From Streptomyces sp. 7-21 (GTDB lineage: Bacteria > Actinomycetota > Actinomycetes > Streptomycetales > Streptomycetaceae), in assembly GCF_016741785.1 (NCBI RefSeq), contig NZ_JAERRL010000006.1, forward strand, positions 1 through 64,000: a stretch of 64,000 bases of DNA, read 5' to 3'. Every line of letters begins with the position of its first letter. The stretch's first letter is position 1. Positions 1-7,631 of this stretch are shown here, in pieces. The translations under genes and the position numbers were made by a program. A model generated the notes under the pieces. It did not search any database. It was not told where the DNA came from and worked only from the letters and a program-made list of their open reading frames with translations.

Positions 1-150
1 GTCACCGGCCGCCTCGCGGCTGATGCCCCGGGACTCACGCAGCCGCCGCAGGTGCGTGCCGAGCACGATCCGCAGCACGGTGGGGCCGCCTCTCGGCTGC
101 GACAAGAGGTCTGTCACCGAGGCTGCGGTCCCTGTCTGTGCTGGCGCCAT
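1..150 (-). CDS. XRE/DUF5753 (WhiJ-type) regulator, N-terminus only
   Basis: The 5' end of a minus-strand gene runs off the left edge; 50 residues are visible. They begin MAPAQTGTAA and include VLGTHLRRLRESRGISREAA, which matches the first helices of the XRE helix-turn-helix in Streptomyces WhiJ-type regulators. An AGGGGA Shine-Dalgarno sequence lies about 8 nt before the ATG at 150-148. In this family the HTH is followed by a DUF5753 domain, which cannot be seen here. The neighbours are a DUF397 protein and a SpoIIAB-like ATPase, the usual partners of WhiJ-type proteins in developmental control. Family membership is fairly sure; the specific role is unknown. Confidence 0.8.
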   Translation of the reverse strand, partial: MAPAQTGTAASVTDLLSQPRGGPTVLRIVLGTHLRRLRESRGISREAAGD

Positions 151-212
151 ATGTGTGTCCCCTGCGTGATGGAATATGCCACCCAGTCTTTCACCGAATC
201 GGCACGACGTAC

Positions 213-240
213 AGTCAGCCCCCCATCATGCAGGGGGACT
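213..240 (-). terminator. Hairpin downstream of DUF397 gene
   Basis: A C5/G5 stem with a 3-bp AGT/ACT extension across a small internal bulge lies just beyond the DUF397 stop codon on the minus strand. No T-tract follows, as is common in actinomycetes. It could separate the DUF397 gene from the downstream XRE gene. Confidence 0.4.
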
Positions 241-243
241 TGG

Positions 244-486
244 TCAGTCGTTGCCGATCAGGTCGTCGAAGTCGCCGTCCTTCGCGCCACGCAGGAAGGC
301 CGTCATCTCCGCGCGTGTGTAGATGAGCGCCGGGCCCTGCGGATCACGGGAGTTCCGCACGGCGACCTCACCGCCGGGCAGACCGGCGAGTTCCACGCAG
401 TTCCCGTTCGGGTTGCTCCGCCGGCTCTTCCTCCAGACTGCCCCCTCGAGCTGGCCAGCCGGGATGCCGTTGATGAACTGCGGCAT
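244..486 (-). CDS. DUF397 domain protein (WhiJ partner)
   Basis: An 80-aa protein with the full DUF397 pattern: VWRKSRRSNPNGNCVELA, then GGEVAVRNSRDPQGPALIY, then a C-terminal AEMTAFLRGAKDGDF helix. DUF397 proteins are small partners of WhiJ-type XRE regulators in Streptomyces and are thought to modulate their DNA binding. The ATG at 486-484 is preferred over an upstream GTG at 513 because AGGAG lies 5-6 nt before it. The XRE gene follows on the same strand and an anti-sigma-like ATPase diverges, so the three form a classic WhiJ-type module. The molecular target is not known. Confidence 0.88.
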   Translation of the reverse strand: MPQFINGIPAGQLEGAVWRKSRRSNPNGNCVELAGLPGGEVAVRNSRDPQGPALIYTRAEMTAFLRGAKDGDFDDLIGND

Positions 487-578
487 TTCTACTCCTACGT
501 TCTTGTTGTGCACATGCCACCCTAGGCCCGTCCCGGGCCCGGGCGGCGTCTGAGGAGATTGTGCCCCGAGAGTGGGTG

Positions 579-650
579 TTCTTGCATCTGTTCTTGCATC
601 CGTTCTTGCAAAGGTTCTTACATCTGTTCTTTCAGACGTACTTGCAGCAG
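579..650. repeat. Six 12-bp tandem repeats (TTCTTGCATCTG-like)
   Basis: Six head-to-tail copies of a 12-bp unit start at 579, 591, 603, 615, 627 and 639. The first two are TTCTTGCATCTG and TTCTTGCATCCG; later copies drift. The TTCTTGCA core, GCAAGAA on the other strand, is best conserved. The array lies 80-150 bp upstream of the ATPase start and between it and the divergent DUF397 gene. A regularly spaced cluster in a promoter region suggests cooperative binding by a regulator, plausibly the local WhiJ-type protein. Confidence 0.75.
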
Positions 651-731
651 CGCGCCTCGTTCCCCGAGGATGGGGGTCCGTTGGAGCCGTCGCTCCCGCA
701 TGCCCGGGCTAGGAACGCAGCGGAGGTCGTG

Positions 732-1496
732 ATGACAACTCACCCCGCGTGGTGGATGAGTGAGGAGATGGACGGCGGTGTTCTCGCGGGGTCGTCGGCG
801 TTCCCGCCGCTGCCGCCCGCCGGCCGCCTCCCGTTCTCCGCCGTGGCGCGGCAGCCCGCGCCACGGCAGCGCGGCGCGGAGACGTCCGCCGTGCCCGGGG
901 AGGCGGACGCCGCCGGGTTCGCGACCTTCCCGCTGGCCAGCGAGGCAACGGCGCCCAGCGCCGCGCGCGGCCTGACCCGCAGCACGCTGTGCGGCTGGGG
1001 GCTGGCTGACCTGGCCGACGACGCCTGCGTGGTGGTCTCCGAGCTGGTCACCAACGCCCTGCGCTACGGCACCCCCGCCCCGGCCTCGCGTCCCCGGCCG
1101 CTGCCGCCCGCCACGGAGGACGAACCGATCCTGCTCAGCCTGGTGCACCACGGGGGCGCCGTGCTGTGCGCCGTCTTCGACCCCGGCCAGGACGTGCCGG
1201 TGGTCAAGGAGCCGGACTACTTCCAGGAGACCGGGCGCGGACTGCACGTGCTCGCCTCGCTCGTGGACAGCTGGGGCTGGACCACGCCCGACCGGCACGG
1301 CAAGGCGGTGTGGGCGCTGCTCGCCGCCAAGGAGGCCGAGGACACGGCGGGAAGCGCCGTGGGACCGGCCGACGCCGACTGGGAGCCGCTGACCCGGCTG
1401 CTCCTGCTGCTCGAACTGCTCAGCGGACCGTCCTGGCTGAAGGCGCTCGGCGCCTCGGCCGGCGGCACCAGCAGCAGCGCCCCGGCCGCCGGCTAG
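732..1496 (+). CDS. SpoIIAB/RsbW-like ATP-binding protein (HATPase_c_2)
   Basis: A 254-aa protein with a GHKL ATPase domain over roughly residues 70-200. The N-box is in VVVSELVTNALRYG, a D-x-G type element in VFDPGQDVP, the ATP lid in ETGRGLHVLA, and the terminal strand in HGKAVWALL. Such proteins are anti-sigma-factor kinases or the AbaA OrfA-like partners of WhiJ-type regulators. The ATG at 732 is chosen because GGAGG lies just before it; an open frame continues upstream to 561 but would translate the tandem-repeat promoter. A low-complexity N-terminal 60 residues and a Leu/Ala-rich tail flank the domain. The target sigma or anti-sigma factor is not identifiable. Confidence 0.85.
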   Translation: MTTHPAWWMSEEMDGGVLAGSSAFPPLPPAGRLPFSAVARQPAPRQRGAETSAVPGEADAAGFATFPLASEATAPSAARGLTRSTLCGWGLADLADDACVVVSELVTNALRYGTPAPASRPRPLPPATEDEPILLSLVHHGGAVLCAVFDPGQDVPVVKEPDYFQETGRGLHVLASLVDSWGWTTPDRHGKAVWALLAAKEAEDTAGSAVGPADADWEPLTRLLLLLELLSGPSWLKALGASAGGTSSSAPAAG

Positions 1497-1525
1497 AGGC
1501 GGCGGAGCGGCGGGACGTGTCACAG

Positions 1526-1568
1526 CGTCGCCCCGGGCGCACTGCGGGGGAGCGCGCCCGGGGCGACG
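1526..1568. terminator. Perfect 15-bp bidirectional terminator hairpin
   Basis: CGTCGCCCCGGGCGC at 1526-1540 pairs perfectly with 1554-1568 across a 13-nt loop. It sits between two convergent genes ending at 1496 (+) and 1579 (-), the expected place for a shared terminator. Confidence 0.85.
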
Positions 1569-1578
1569 GCACGTGCGG

Positions 1579-2097
1579 CTAGCCGCGGCGGCGCTGCAGG
1601 ACGCCGCGGATGAAGGCGGCCTGGCCCGCGTGCTGGAGGTCGTCGGCGATCACGCTGATGAGCCGCACGCCGAGCGTGACCGGCGGGGTCCACGACTCGT
1701 CGACGACACGGCCCAGGTCACCGTCGCTGAGCCCGGCGACGTAGGCGAGGGTGCGCTCGTGCACCGCGTCGTAGTACCCGGTCAGCAGCTCCGGCGTCAG
1801 ATTGCGGACGGCGGCCACGTCCGCGCTGGAGTGGGCATAGCCGGTGGCGTCGGCGGGGAACGGCAGGGCGAAGCGCTCGTGGAAGCCGTCCGCCGTCCAC
1901 ACCTCCTCGTCCTCGCGCAGCTCGGCCAGGTGGCTGTCCTGGACCCGCGCGAGGTGCCACACGAGCCAGCCGATGGAGTTGGCGTCCGGGTCGAGCCGGG
2001 CCGCCAGCTCCTCGGGGTCCAGGCCGGAGACCGCCTCGTGGACGGCCTCCCGGACGCGGCCGAAGCCGTCGGTGAGCAGGTCCGTGCTCGCGGTCAT
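1579..2097 (-). CDS. DinB-fold / DUF664 family protein
   Basis: A 172-aa protein of the DinB/YfiT-like four-helix fold. The first histidine lies in SIGWLVWHLARVQDSHLAEL and a C-terminal one in VIADDLQHAGQAAFIRG, the usual positions of the metal ligands in this superfamily, which includes mycothiol- and bacillithiol-dependent thiol transferases. The W-x-x-x-H-L pattern and length match actinobacterial DUF664 proteins. AAGGAGG precedes the ATG by 6-7 nt. The gene is monocistronic, between the terminator at 1526-1568 and the sugar operon. The reaction is unknown; a thiol-dependent detoxification step is the family-based guess. Confidence 0.8.
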   Translation of the reverse strand: MTASTDLLTDGFGRVREAVHEAVSGLDPEELAARLDPDANSIGWLVWHLARVQDSHLAELREDEEVWTADGFHERFALPFPADATGYAHSSADVAAVRNLTPELLTGYYDAVHERTLAYVAGLSDGDLGRVVDESWTPPVTLGVRLISVIADDLQHAGQAAFIRGVLQRRRG

Positions 2098-2306
2098 GGG
2101 GCCTCCTTCGCGGGGTGCGGCTCGGGATGGCAGGGCACCCGGCCGGGCCGGGCGGCACGCCGCCGTTTTCTCGCGTCACCGGCCGGGGTACCCGCATTTC
2201 TCTTCCGTGTCACGCGCCCCACCCGGCCCGGACGTGTCCCCCCTGTACCCGTCCGGGCCGGCGCGGCCGCTGGCCAGGCGGCCGTCAGGCAGCCCTCAGA
2301 CAGACC

Positions 2307-3056
2307 TCAGACGGCGGGGAAGACCCCGTCGGTGAGGTGGTAGGCGAGCGCGGCCAGGACGCCGCCGGCCATCGGGCCGACGATGGGCACCCAGGCGTAG
2401 GACCAGTCCGAGGACGCCCCGCCGCGGCCCAGGGCCAGCGTGTGGAACAGGCGGGGCCCGGCGTCACGCGCCGGGTTCAGCGCGTAGCCGGTGGGGCCGC
2501 CGAGCGAGGCGCCGATGCCGACGACCAGCAGCGCGACCGCCAGCGGGCCGAGCCCGCTGGGGGTGTGGCCGAAGGACAGCACGACGTAGACCAGGACGAA
2601 GGTGGCGATGGCCTCGGTGACGGCGTTCCAGCCGGGGGTGCGGATCGCCGGGCCCGTGGCGAAGACCCCGAGGCGGGTCGCCTCGTCCTTCTCGGCGTCG
2701 AAGTGCTTCTTGTAGGTGAGGTAGGTCAGCAGCGCGCCGAGGACGGCGCCCAGCAGCTGGGCGAGGAGGTAGATGGCGAAGCGGGAGACGGAGGGCGGGG
2801 TGTCCGGCGCGAAGTCCTGGTCGGCGACCCACAGGCCCAGCGTGACGGCCGGGTTGAGGTGGGCACCGGAGGCGGCTGCGGCGTACACGCCGGCGAAGAC
2901 ACCGAGGCCCCAGCCGAAGGTAACGAGCAGCCAGCCGCCCTCGAAACCCTTGGAGCGGGCCAGCGAGATGTTGGCGACGACGCCGGTACCGAGCAGCACG
3001 AGCAGGGCGGTTCCGGTGAACTCGGATATGAACAGGTCAGTGAGCGGGACGGGCAT
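2307..3056 (-). CDS. MIP-family aquaporin / glycerol facilitator
   Basis: A 249-aa membrane channel with six hydrophobic helices and both hemipore motifs: NPA in SGAHLNPAVTLG (about residues 68-70) and NPA in GYALNPARDAGPR (about 194-196). The Asp after the second NPAR is typical of aquaglyceroporins, so small polyols are likelier than water alone. The gene follows the HAD-RpiA fusion gene by 124 bp on the same strand and may end the operon starting at 9820, where it could admit a polyol or small sugar. The Shine-Dalgarno sequence is weak. Substrate is inferred from family and context only. Confidence 0.9.
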   Translation of the reverse strand: MPVPLTDLFISEFTGTALLVLLGTGVVANISLARSKGFEGGWLLVTFGWGLGVFAGVYAAAASGAHLNPAVTLGLWVADQDFAPDTPPSVSRFAIYLLAQLLGAVLGALLTYLTYKKHFDAEKDEATRLGVFATGPAIRTPGWNAVTEAIATFVLVYVVLSFGHTPSGLGPLAVALLVVGIGASLGGPTGYALNPARDAGPRLFHTLALGRGGASSDWSYAWVPIVGPMAGGVLAALAYHLTDGVFPAV

Positions 3057-3180
3057 GGTGGTTCCCAGGCGTGGAGGGGGAAGGGGAGGCGGCAGCCGGA
3101 CGCTGCCTGGGGGGCCGGGCGGTCAAGGGCAGGGGTCCTCTTCCGCCCGGCCCGTGCGGGCCGCTGGGGGGCGGGCCGGT

Positions 3181-4626
3181 TCAGCGCGCGCCGCGGCGCG
3201 TGGTGGACGGACGGGCCGTCGGGGAGGCGGAGACGTCGGCGACGTCGTGGCCGCCGTCGGGGCGGCCGATGACCATCTCGTCGGCGATGCCGGTGAACAG
3301 GCCGTTCTCGACAACGCCGGGGATCCAGTTGAGCTGGGCGTCCAGGGCCAGCGGGTCCTTGATGACGCCGAGGTGGGCGTCGAGGAGGTAGTTGCCGCTG
3401 TCGGTGGTGACGGGCGCGCCGTCGCGCTCGCGCAGCGGCAGCTCCGGATCGTCGTAGCCGAGGCTGGTGAGCAGGCGGGCGACGGAGCGGCGGGTGGACT
3501 CCCAGGCGTACGGGACCACCTCGATGGGCAGCGGGAAGGCGCCGAGCGTGTCCACGACCTTGGAGTCGTCGACGACGGCGACCATCCGGTCGGAGGCGTC
3601 GGCGACGATGCGCTCCCACAGCAGGCAGGCGCCGCCGCCCTTGGTCATGTTGCCCGCGCGGTCAATCTCGTCGGCGCCGTCGACGGTCAGGTCGAGCCGC
3701 TCGGTCTCGGCGAGGGTGGTGAGCGGCACGCCGACCTCAAGGGCGAGGTCACGGGTGCCGGTGGAGGTGGGAACGCCGACGACGTCGAGCCCCTGGGCGA
3801 CGGCCTCGCCGAGGGCACGGACGAACCAGTGCGAGGTGGTGCCCGAGCCGAGACCGAGCTTCATCCCGTCGCGGACGTAGCGGTCGATGGCGGCCTTTCC
3901 GGCGGCCCACTTGGCCTTGTCCTGGGCGGTCTGCGGGTGCATGCGGTTGTCTCCTGGTGCGGGTGGGGGTGTCGGGGATCCGGTGACCGCGGCCGCGAGC
4001 GCGGCGAAGCCACCGGTGCGGACGGGATCGGTGAGGGGCGCGCCCCACGGCACGTGCCAGTAGGCGACGCCGGCGCTCGCCGCGGTGCGCGCGTCGATGG
4101 CGGTGTCGCCCACGTACACGGCGTCCTCGGGGTCTGTGCCGAGGGCGGACAGCGCGGCGCGCAGGTGGCCCGGGTCGGGCTTCGGCGCGGGCACGGCGTC
4201 GTAGCCGGTGACGTGGTCGACCAGCGGGGCGAGCCCGGTCGCGGCCAGCACGGCGTGGGCCAGCGCGGTGCGCTTGTTGGTGCACACGCCGATGGCCAGG
4301 CCGGCCTCCCGCAGGCGGCGCAGCGCCGCGTGCGCGCCGGGGTGCACGGTGGTGCGGGCGGCGGGCGTGCGGGCGTAGGCGCGTGAGTAGTCCGCGTGCA
4401 CGGTGTCGAGCAGCGCGGGGTCCGCGCCGGCGGCGCGCAGGGCGCCGGCGACGAGTTCCCTCGCGCCGCCGCCGAGCAGGCCGCGGACGGTGTCCTCGGG
4501 GACGCGGGGCAGCCCGTGCGGGGCCATCGCCTCCGCCAGGGCGTCCGCGATGTCCGGGGCGCTGTCCACCAGGGTGCCGTCGAGGTCGAGCACGACGGCC
4601 CTGGCGGCGCGCGGCAGCGGGGTCAC
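3181..4626 (-). CDS. rpiA: HAD phosphatase fused to ribose-5-phosphate isomerase A
   Basis: One uninterrupted 481-codon frame encodes two enzymes. The N-terminal 228 residues are a phosphoglycolate-phosphatase-type HAD hydrolase: VVLDLDGTLVDSAPDIADAL (nucleophile and acid Asp), KPDP, and VGDTAIDARTA for Mg2+. The C-terminal 253 residues are RpiA, which interconverts ribose-5-P and ribulose-5-P: GLGSGTT, DGADEID and KGGG are intact. Translation probably begins at GTG 4626, overlapping the kinase stop as GTGA. A second ATG at 3942-3940, preceded by AGGAG, could also yield free RpiA. No stop codon separates the halves. The fusion sits in a sugar operon after a FGGY kinase. Domain calls are secure; whether a fused protein is made is uncertain. 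Confidence 0.85.
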   Translation of the reverse strand: MTPLPRAARAVVLDLDGTLVDSAPDIADALAEAMAPHGLPRVPEDTVRGLLGGGARELVAGALRAAGADPALLDTVHADYSRAYARTPAARTTVHPGAHAALRRLREAGLAIGVCTNKRTALAHAVLAATGLAPLVDHVTGYDAVPAPKPDPGHLRAALSALGTDPEDAVYVGDTAIDARTAASAGVAYWHVPWGAPLTDPVRTGGFAALAAAVTGSPTPPPAPGDNRMHPQTAQDKAKWAAGKAAIDRYVRDGMKLGLGSGTTSHWFVRALGEAVAQGLDVVGVPTSTGTRDLALEVGVPLTTLAETERLDLTVDGADEIDRAGNMTKGGGACLLWERIVADASDRMVAVVDDSKVVDTLGAFPLPIEVVPYAWESTRRSVARLLTSLGYDDPELPLRERDGAPVTTDSGNYLLDAHLGVIKDPLALDAQLNWIPGVVENGLFTGIADEMVIGRPDGGHDVADVSASPTARPSTTRRGAR

Positions 4627-6137
4627 TGCGCACCCGCCGGGACGGGGGCGGCGAACGCGCTGGCCAGGCGCGGGTAGAGCTGGCGGTGCTCGCCGAAGAG
4701 GGTGTCGTAGGCGGCGGCCGCCTCGGCGGCGGGCTGATAGGTCTGCTCGACCCGCACGGCGCCGAGCGCCTCCTCCAGGTTGGCCCACTGGCCGGAGCCG
4801 ACACCGGCGACCAGGGCGGCCCCGTAGGCGCCGCCCTCGGCGGCGCCGGTGACGGTGACGGTTTCGCGGCCGAGGACGTCAGCGAGCATCTGGAGCCACA
4901 GCGGCTCGTTGGCGGCGCCGCCGGAGGCGACGACGCGGTCGGCCACGACGCCGGACTGGCGGCATATCTCCAGGATCTCGCGGAGGTTGAGCAGCACGCC
5001 CTCCATGACGCTGCGGGCGAGGTGGCCCAGGTCGTGCATGGGCGTGAGCCCCAGCCACGCGGCCGTGGCCTCGGGGGCCAGGTGCGGGGAGCGCTCGCCG
5101 AGCAGATAGGGCAGGAACATCAGCCCCCGGGAGCCGGGTTCGACCTCGCGGGCGAGGGCGACGAGGCGCTCGAAGGACACGGGCGCGTCCTCGTGCGCGG
5201 GGGCGAGGGCGTCGCGCAGCCAGTGGAACGCGCCGCCGGCGGCCAGGGAGACGCCCATGATGTGCCAGCGGCCCGGCGCGTTGCCGCAGGAGACCTGGAC
5301 CCGGCCGCTGGGTGCCTCGGGGCACTGGGAGGTGCCGCCGGCGACGATGCCCGCGGTGCCGATGGTGAAGCCGACGGCGCCGGGGTCGACCAGGCCCATG
5401 GCGGTGGTCTGGAGGACGGCGTCGCCGCCCCCGCCGTACACCTCGGTGGCGGCGGGCACGCCCCAGCGCTCGGCGAGGTCGGGCAGCAGGCGGCCGGTGG
5501 GCTCGGTGGACTCGACGACGTCGGGCAGCAGGGCCTGGTCGATGCCGGTCAGGCTGAGGAGTTCACCGGACCAGACCCGCTTGGCGACGTGGAACAGGCC
5601 GGTGCCGGAGGCGTCGGAGACGTCGGTGACGTAGTTCCCCGTCATCCGCAGCCGCAGGTAGTCCTTGGGGTTGAGGATGCGGGCGGTGCGCTCGTAGACG
5701 TCCGGCTCGTTCTCCCGCAGCCAGATGATCTTGCCGCCGGTGAAGCCGGGGAGCATGCGGTTCTGGGTCATGCGCAGCAGCCCGTCGAGGCCGCCGGCGC
5801 GGTCGGTGATCCAGTCGCACTGCGGGGCGGAGCGCTGGTCGTTCCACAGGATGGCACGGCGCAGCGGGGTGCCGTCGGCGGCCAGGGCGGTGAGCCCGTG
5901 CATCTGGCCGCACAGGCCGATGGCGGTGACCTCGCGGCCGCCTTCGGGAAGGCGGGCGGTGAGGGCGCGGACGGCCTCGTCCGTGGCGTCCCACCAGTCG
6001 GCGGGGTCCTGTTCGGCCCAGCCCTGGCGGAGGTTGGTCATCGGGTAGCCGCGGGATTCGGTGGCGACGACGTCACCGGCCTTGTCAACCGCGATCGCCT
6101 TGCAGGCGGAGGTGCCGAGGTCAATGCCGATCAGCAT
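4623..6137 (-). CDS. FGGY-family carbohydrate kinase (xylulokinase-like)
   Basis: A 504-aa kinase of normal family length. The N-terminal ATPase motif is LIGIDLGTSACKAIAVD, and the second lobe carries GAVGFTIGTAGIVAG and VVASGGAANEPLWLQML. The best family match is xylulokinase (ATP + D-xylulose to xylulose-5-P), but FGGY kinases vary and L-ribulose, erythritol or another polyol cannot be excluded. A good Shine-Dalgarno sequence (GGGAGA) precedes the ATG at 6137. The stop overlaps the GTG start of the HAD-RpiA gene by 4 nt, implying coupled translation, so the product likely feeds the pentose phosphate pool. It lies 22 bp after the aldehyde dehydrogenase gene. Confidence 0.88.
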   Translation of the reverse strand: MLIGIDLGTSACKAIAVDKAGDVVATESRGYPMTNLRQGWAEQDPADWWDATDEAVRALTARLPEGGREVTAIGLCGQMHGLTALAADGTPLRRAILWNDQRSAPQCDWITDRAGGLDGLLRMTQNRMLPGFTGGKIIWLRENEPDVYERTARILNPKDYLRLRMTGNYVTDVSDASGTGLFHVAKRVWSGELLSLTGIDQALLPDVVESTEPTGRLLPDLAERWGVPAATEVYGGGGDAVLQTTAMGLVDPGAVGFTIGTAGIVAGGTSQCPEAPSGRVQVSCGNAPGRWHIMGVSLAAGGAFHWLRDALAPAHEDAPVSFERLVALAREVEPGSRGLMFLPYLLGERSPHLAPEATAAWLGLTPMHDLGHLARSVMEGVLLNLREILEICRQSGVVADRVVASGGAANEPLWLQMLADVLGRETVTVTGAAEGGAYGAALVAGVGSGQWANLEEALGAVRVEQTYQPAAEAAAAYDTLFGEHRQLYPRLASAFAAPVPAGAQ

Positions 6138-6159
6138 GGTGCTCTCCCTTCGACGCGCC

Positions 6160-7608
6160 TCATCGCGCGTCGTGACGGAGTCGGATGTGTTTGGGCTGGA
6201 GGTAGGAAGTCAGCCCCTCGGGGCCGTGTTCGGAACCGAAGCCGCTCTCCCGGCGCCCGCCGTAGGGGGCGTTCATGATGCCGGCGTCGACGTTGTTGAC
6301 CGCGACGTTGCCGAAATCCAGGGCGCGGGCGAGGGTGAAGGTCTCGTGGGTGTCGGTGGTGTAGGCGTAGGCGGCCAGGCCGCCGGGGGCGCCATTGGCG
6401 CGGTCAATGGCGTCGCTGAGCGAGGCGAACGGGGCGACGCCCACCAGCGGGCCGAAGGTCTCCTCGTGCATGACGAGGGAGTCGTCGGGGGCGTCCGCGA
6501 CCACGGTGGGGCGCAGGAACAGCCCGGGCGCCAGCTCCTCGACGGGTCCGCCGCCGGCGACGACGGCGGCGCCGCGGTCGCGGGCGTCGGCGATGTGCGC
6601 GAGGGTGCGCTGGTAGGTCTCGTCCATGGTCAGGGCGCCGATGTCGGCGGCGGGCTCCCGCAGGCCGTCGGCGACCCGCAGCGCGTCGGCGGCGGCGGCG
6701 AGCTTGCTGGTGAACTCGTCGTAGACGGTGTCCTGGACGTAGATCCGGTTGATGGCGATGCAGATCTGCCCCGCGTTGCGGAAGGAGCGGCGGGCGGCGC
6801 CCGCGACAGCGGCGTCGATGTCGGCGGTGGCGGTGACGATCATCGGGCAGCTGCCGCCGAGTTCGAGCGAGAGGGCGGTGATGCCGCTGACGGTCCGGTA
6901 CAGCGCCTGCCCGGTGCGCATCGAGCCGGTGAAGGCGACCTTGGCGATGTCCGGGTGGGCGGCCAGGGCGCGGCCGGTCTCGCCGTCGCCGTAGACGAAG
7001 TTGACGACGCCGGGCGGCATGACCTCGGCGACGCACTCGGACAGCACCTGGGCGCTGCCGGGGGTGTACTCGGAGGGCTTGATGACGATGGTGCAGCCCG
7101 CGGCGGTGGCGCCGGCCAGCTTCCAGCCGATGAGTTCCACCGGGTAGTTCCACGGCACGATGCCGGCGACCGGGCCGACGGGTTCGTACTCGACGATGCT
7201 GGTGAAGCCGTGGGCGTCGTTGGGCACGGTGCGGCCGCAGACGCGGGTGGCCTCCTCGGCGTAGTAGTGCAGGGCGGTGACGAACTTGCGCACCTCTCCC
7301 CTGGCTTCGTCCAGCGGCTTGCCCTGCTCGCGGGTGATGGCGGCGGCCATGTCGTCCACGCGGCCGGCGCAGACGCCGGCGAGCTGGTGGAGCAGGGCCG
7401 CGCGCTCGGCGGGCAGGGTACGGCGCCAGTCGCGGAACGCGGCGGTGGCGGCGGCCACGGCCCGGTCGACATCGGCCGCGGTGGCGCGGGGGGCGACGGC
7501 GGCGAGCGCGCCGGTCGCGGGGTTGTGCCGCTCCAGGGTGCCGCCGGAGGCGGCCTCCCAGTCGCCGCCGATGAAGTTACGGCAGGTGAGCGTGGTGTGG
7601 TCTGGCAT
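6160..7608 (-). CDS. NAD(P)-dependent aldehyde dehydrogenase
   Basis: A 482-aa ALDH superfamily protein. The catalytic Cys is in NAGQICIAIN, the general-base Glu in LELGGSCPMI, the nucleotide-binding Gly in FTGSMRTG, and the conserved Asn in GIVPWNYPVELI. Its upstream neighbour is an FAH-type dehydratase like those making 2-oxoglutarate semialdehyde, so oxidation of that semialdehyde to 2-oxoglutarate (Weimberg-type pathway) is the best contextual guess. Succinate-semialdehyde or another aldehyde is also possible. It sits in the middle of the minus-strand operon, 23 bp after the hydroxyacid dehydrogenase gene. Confidence 0.88.
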   Translation of the reverse strand: MPDHTTLTCRNFIGGDWEAASGGTLERHNPATGALAAVAPRATAADVDRAVAAATAAFRDWRRTLPAERAALLHQLAGVCAGRVDDMAAAITREQGKPLDEARGEVRKFVTALHYYAEEATRVCGRTVPNDAHGFTSIVEYEPVGPVAGIVPWNYPVELIGWKLAGATAAGCTIVIKPSEYTPGSAQVLSECVAEVMPPGVVNFVYGDGETGRALAAHPDIAKVAFTGSMRTGQALYRTVSGITALSLELGGSCPMIVTATADIDAAVAGAARRSFRNAGQICIAINRIYVQDTVYDEFTSKLAAAADALRVADGLREPAADIGALTMDETYQRTLAHIADARDRGAAVVAGGGPVEELAPGLFLRPTVVADAPDDSLVMHEETFGPLVGVAPFASLSDAIDRANGAPGGLAAYAYTTDTHETFTLARALDFGNVAVNNVDAGIMNAPYGGRRESGFGSEHGPEGLTSYLQPKHIRLRHDAR

Positions 7609-7631
7609 CGCGGATCTGCTTTCGTGGTGCT

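Noticed and set aside
579..650. CRISPR array
   Set aside because: The units are contiguous 12-mers without spacers and no cas gene is present. No other repeat in the window has CRISPR spacing.
561..731. N-terminal extension of the SpoIIAB-like ATPase
   Set aside because: It would translate the tandem-repeat promoter into a Phe/Leu repeat; the ATG at 732 has a better ribosome-binding site.
4383..6278. Long plus-strand open frame opposite the FGGY kinase gene
   Set aside because: It is the antisense shadow of a high-GC3 gene, rich in Gly/Ala/Val repeats with no domain; the minus-strand kinase motifs are clear.
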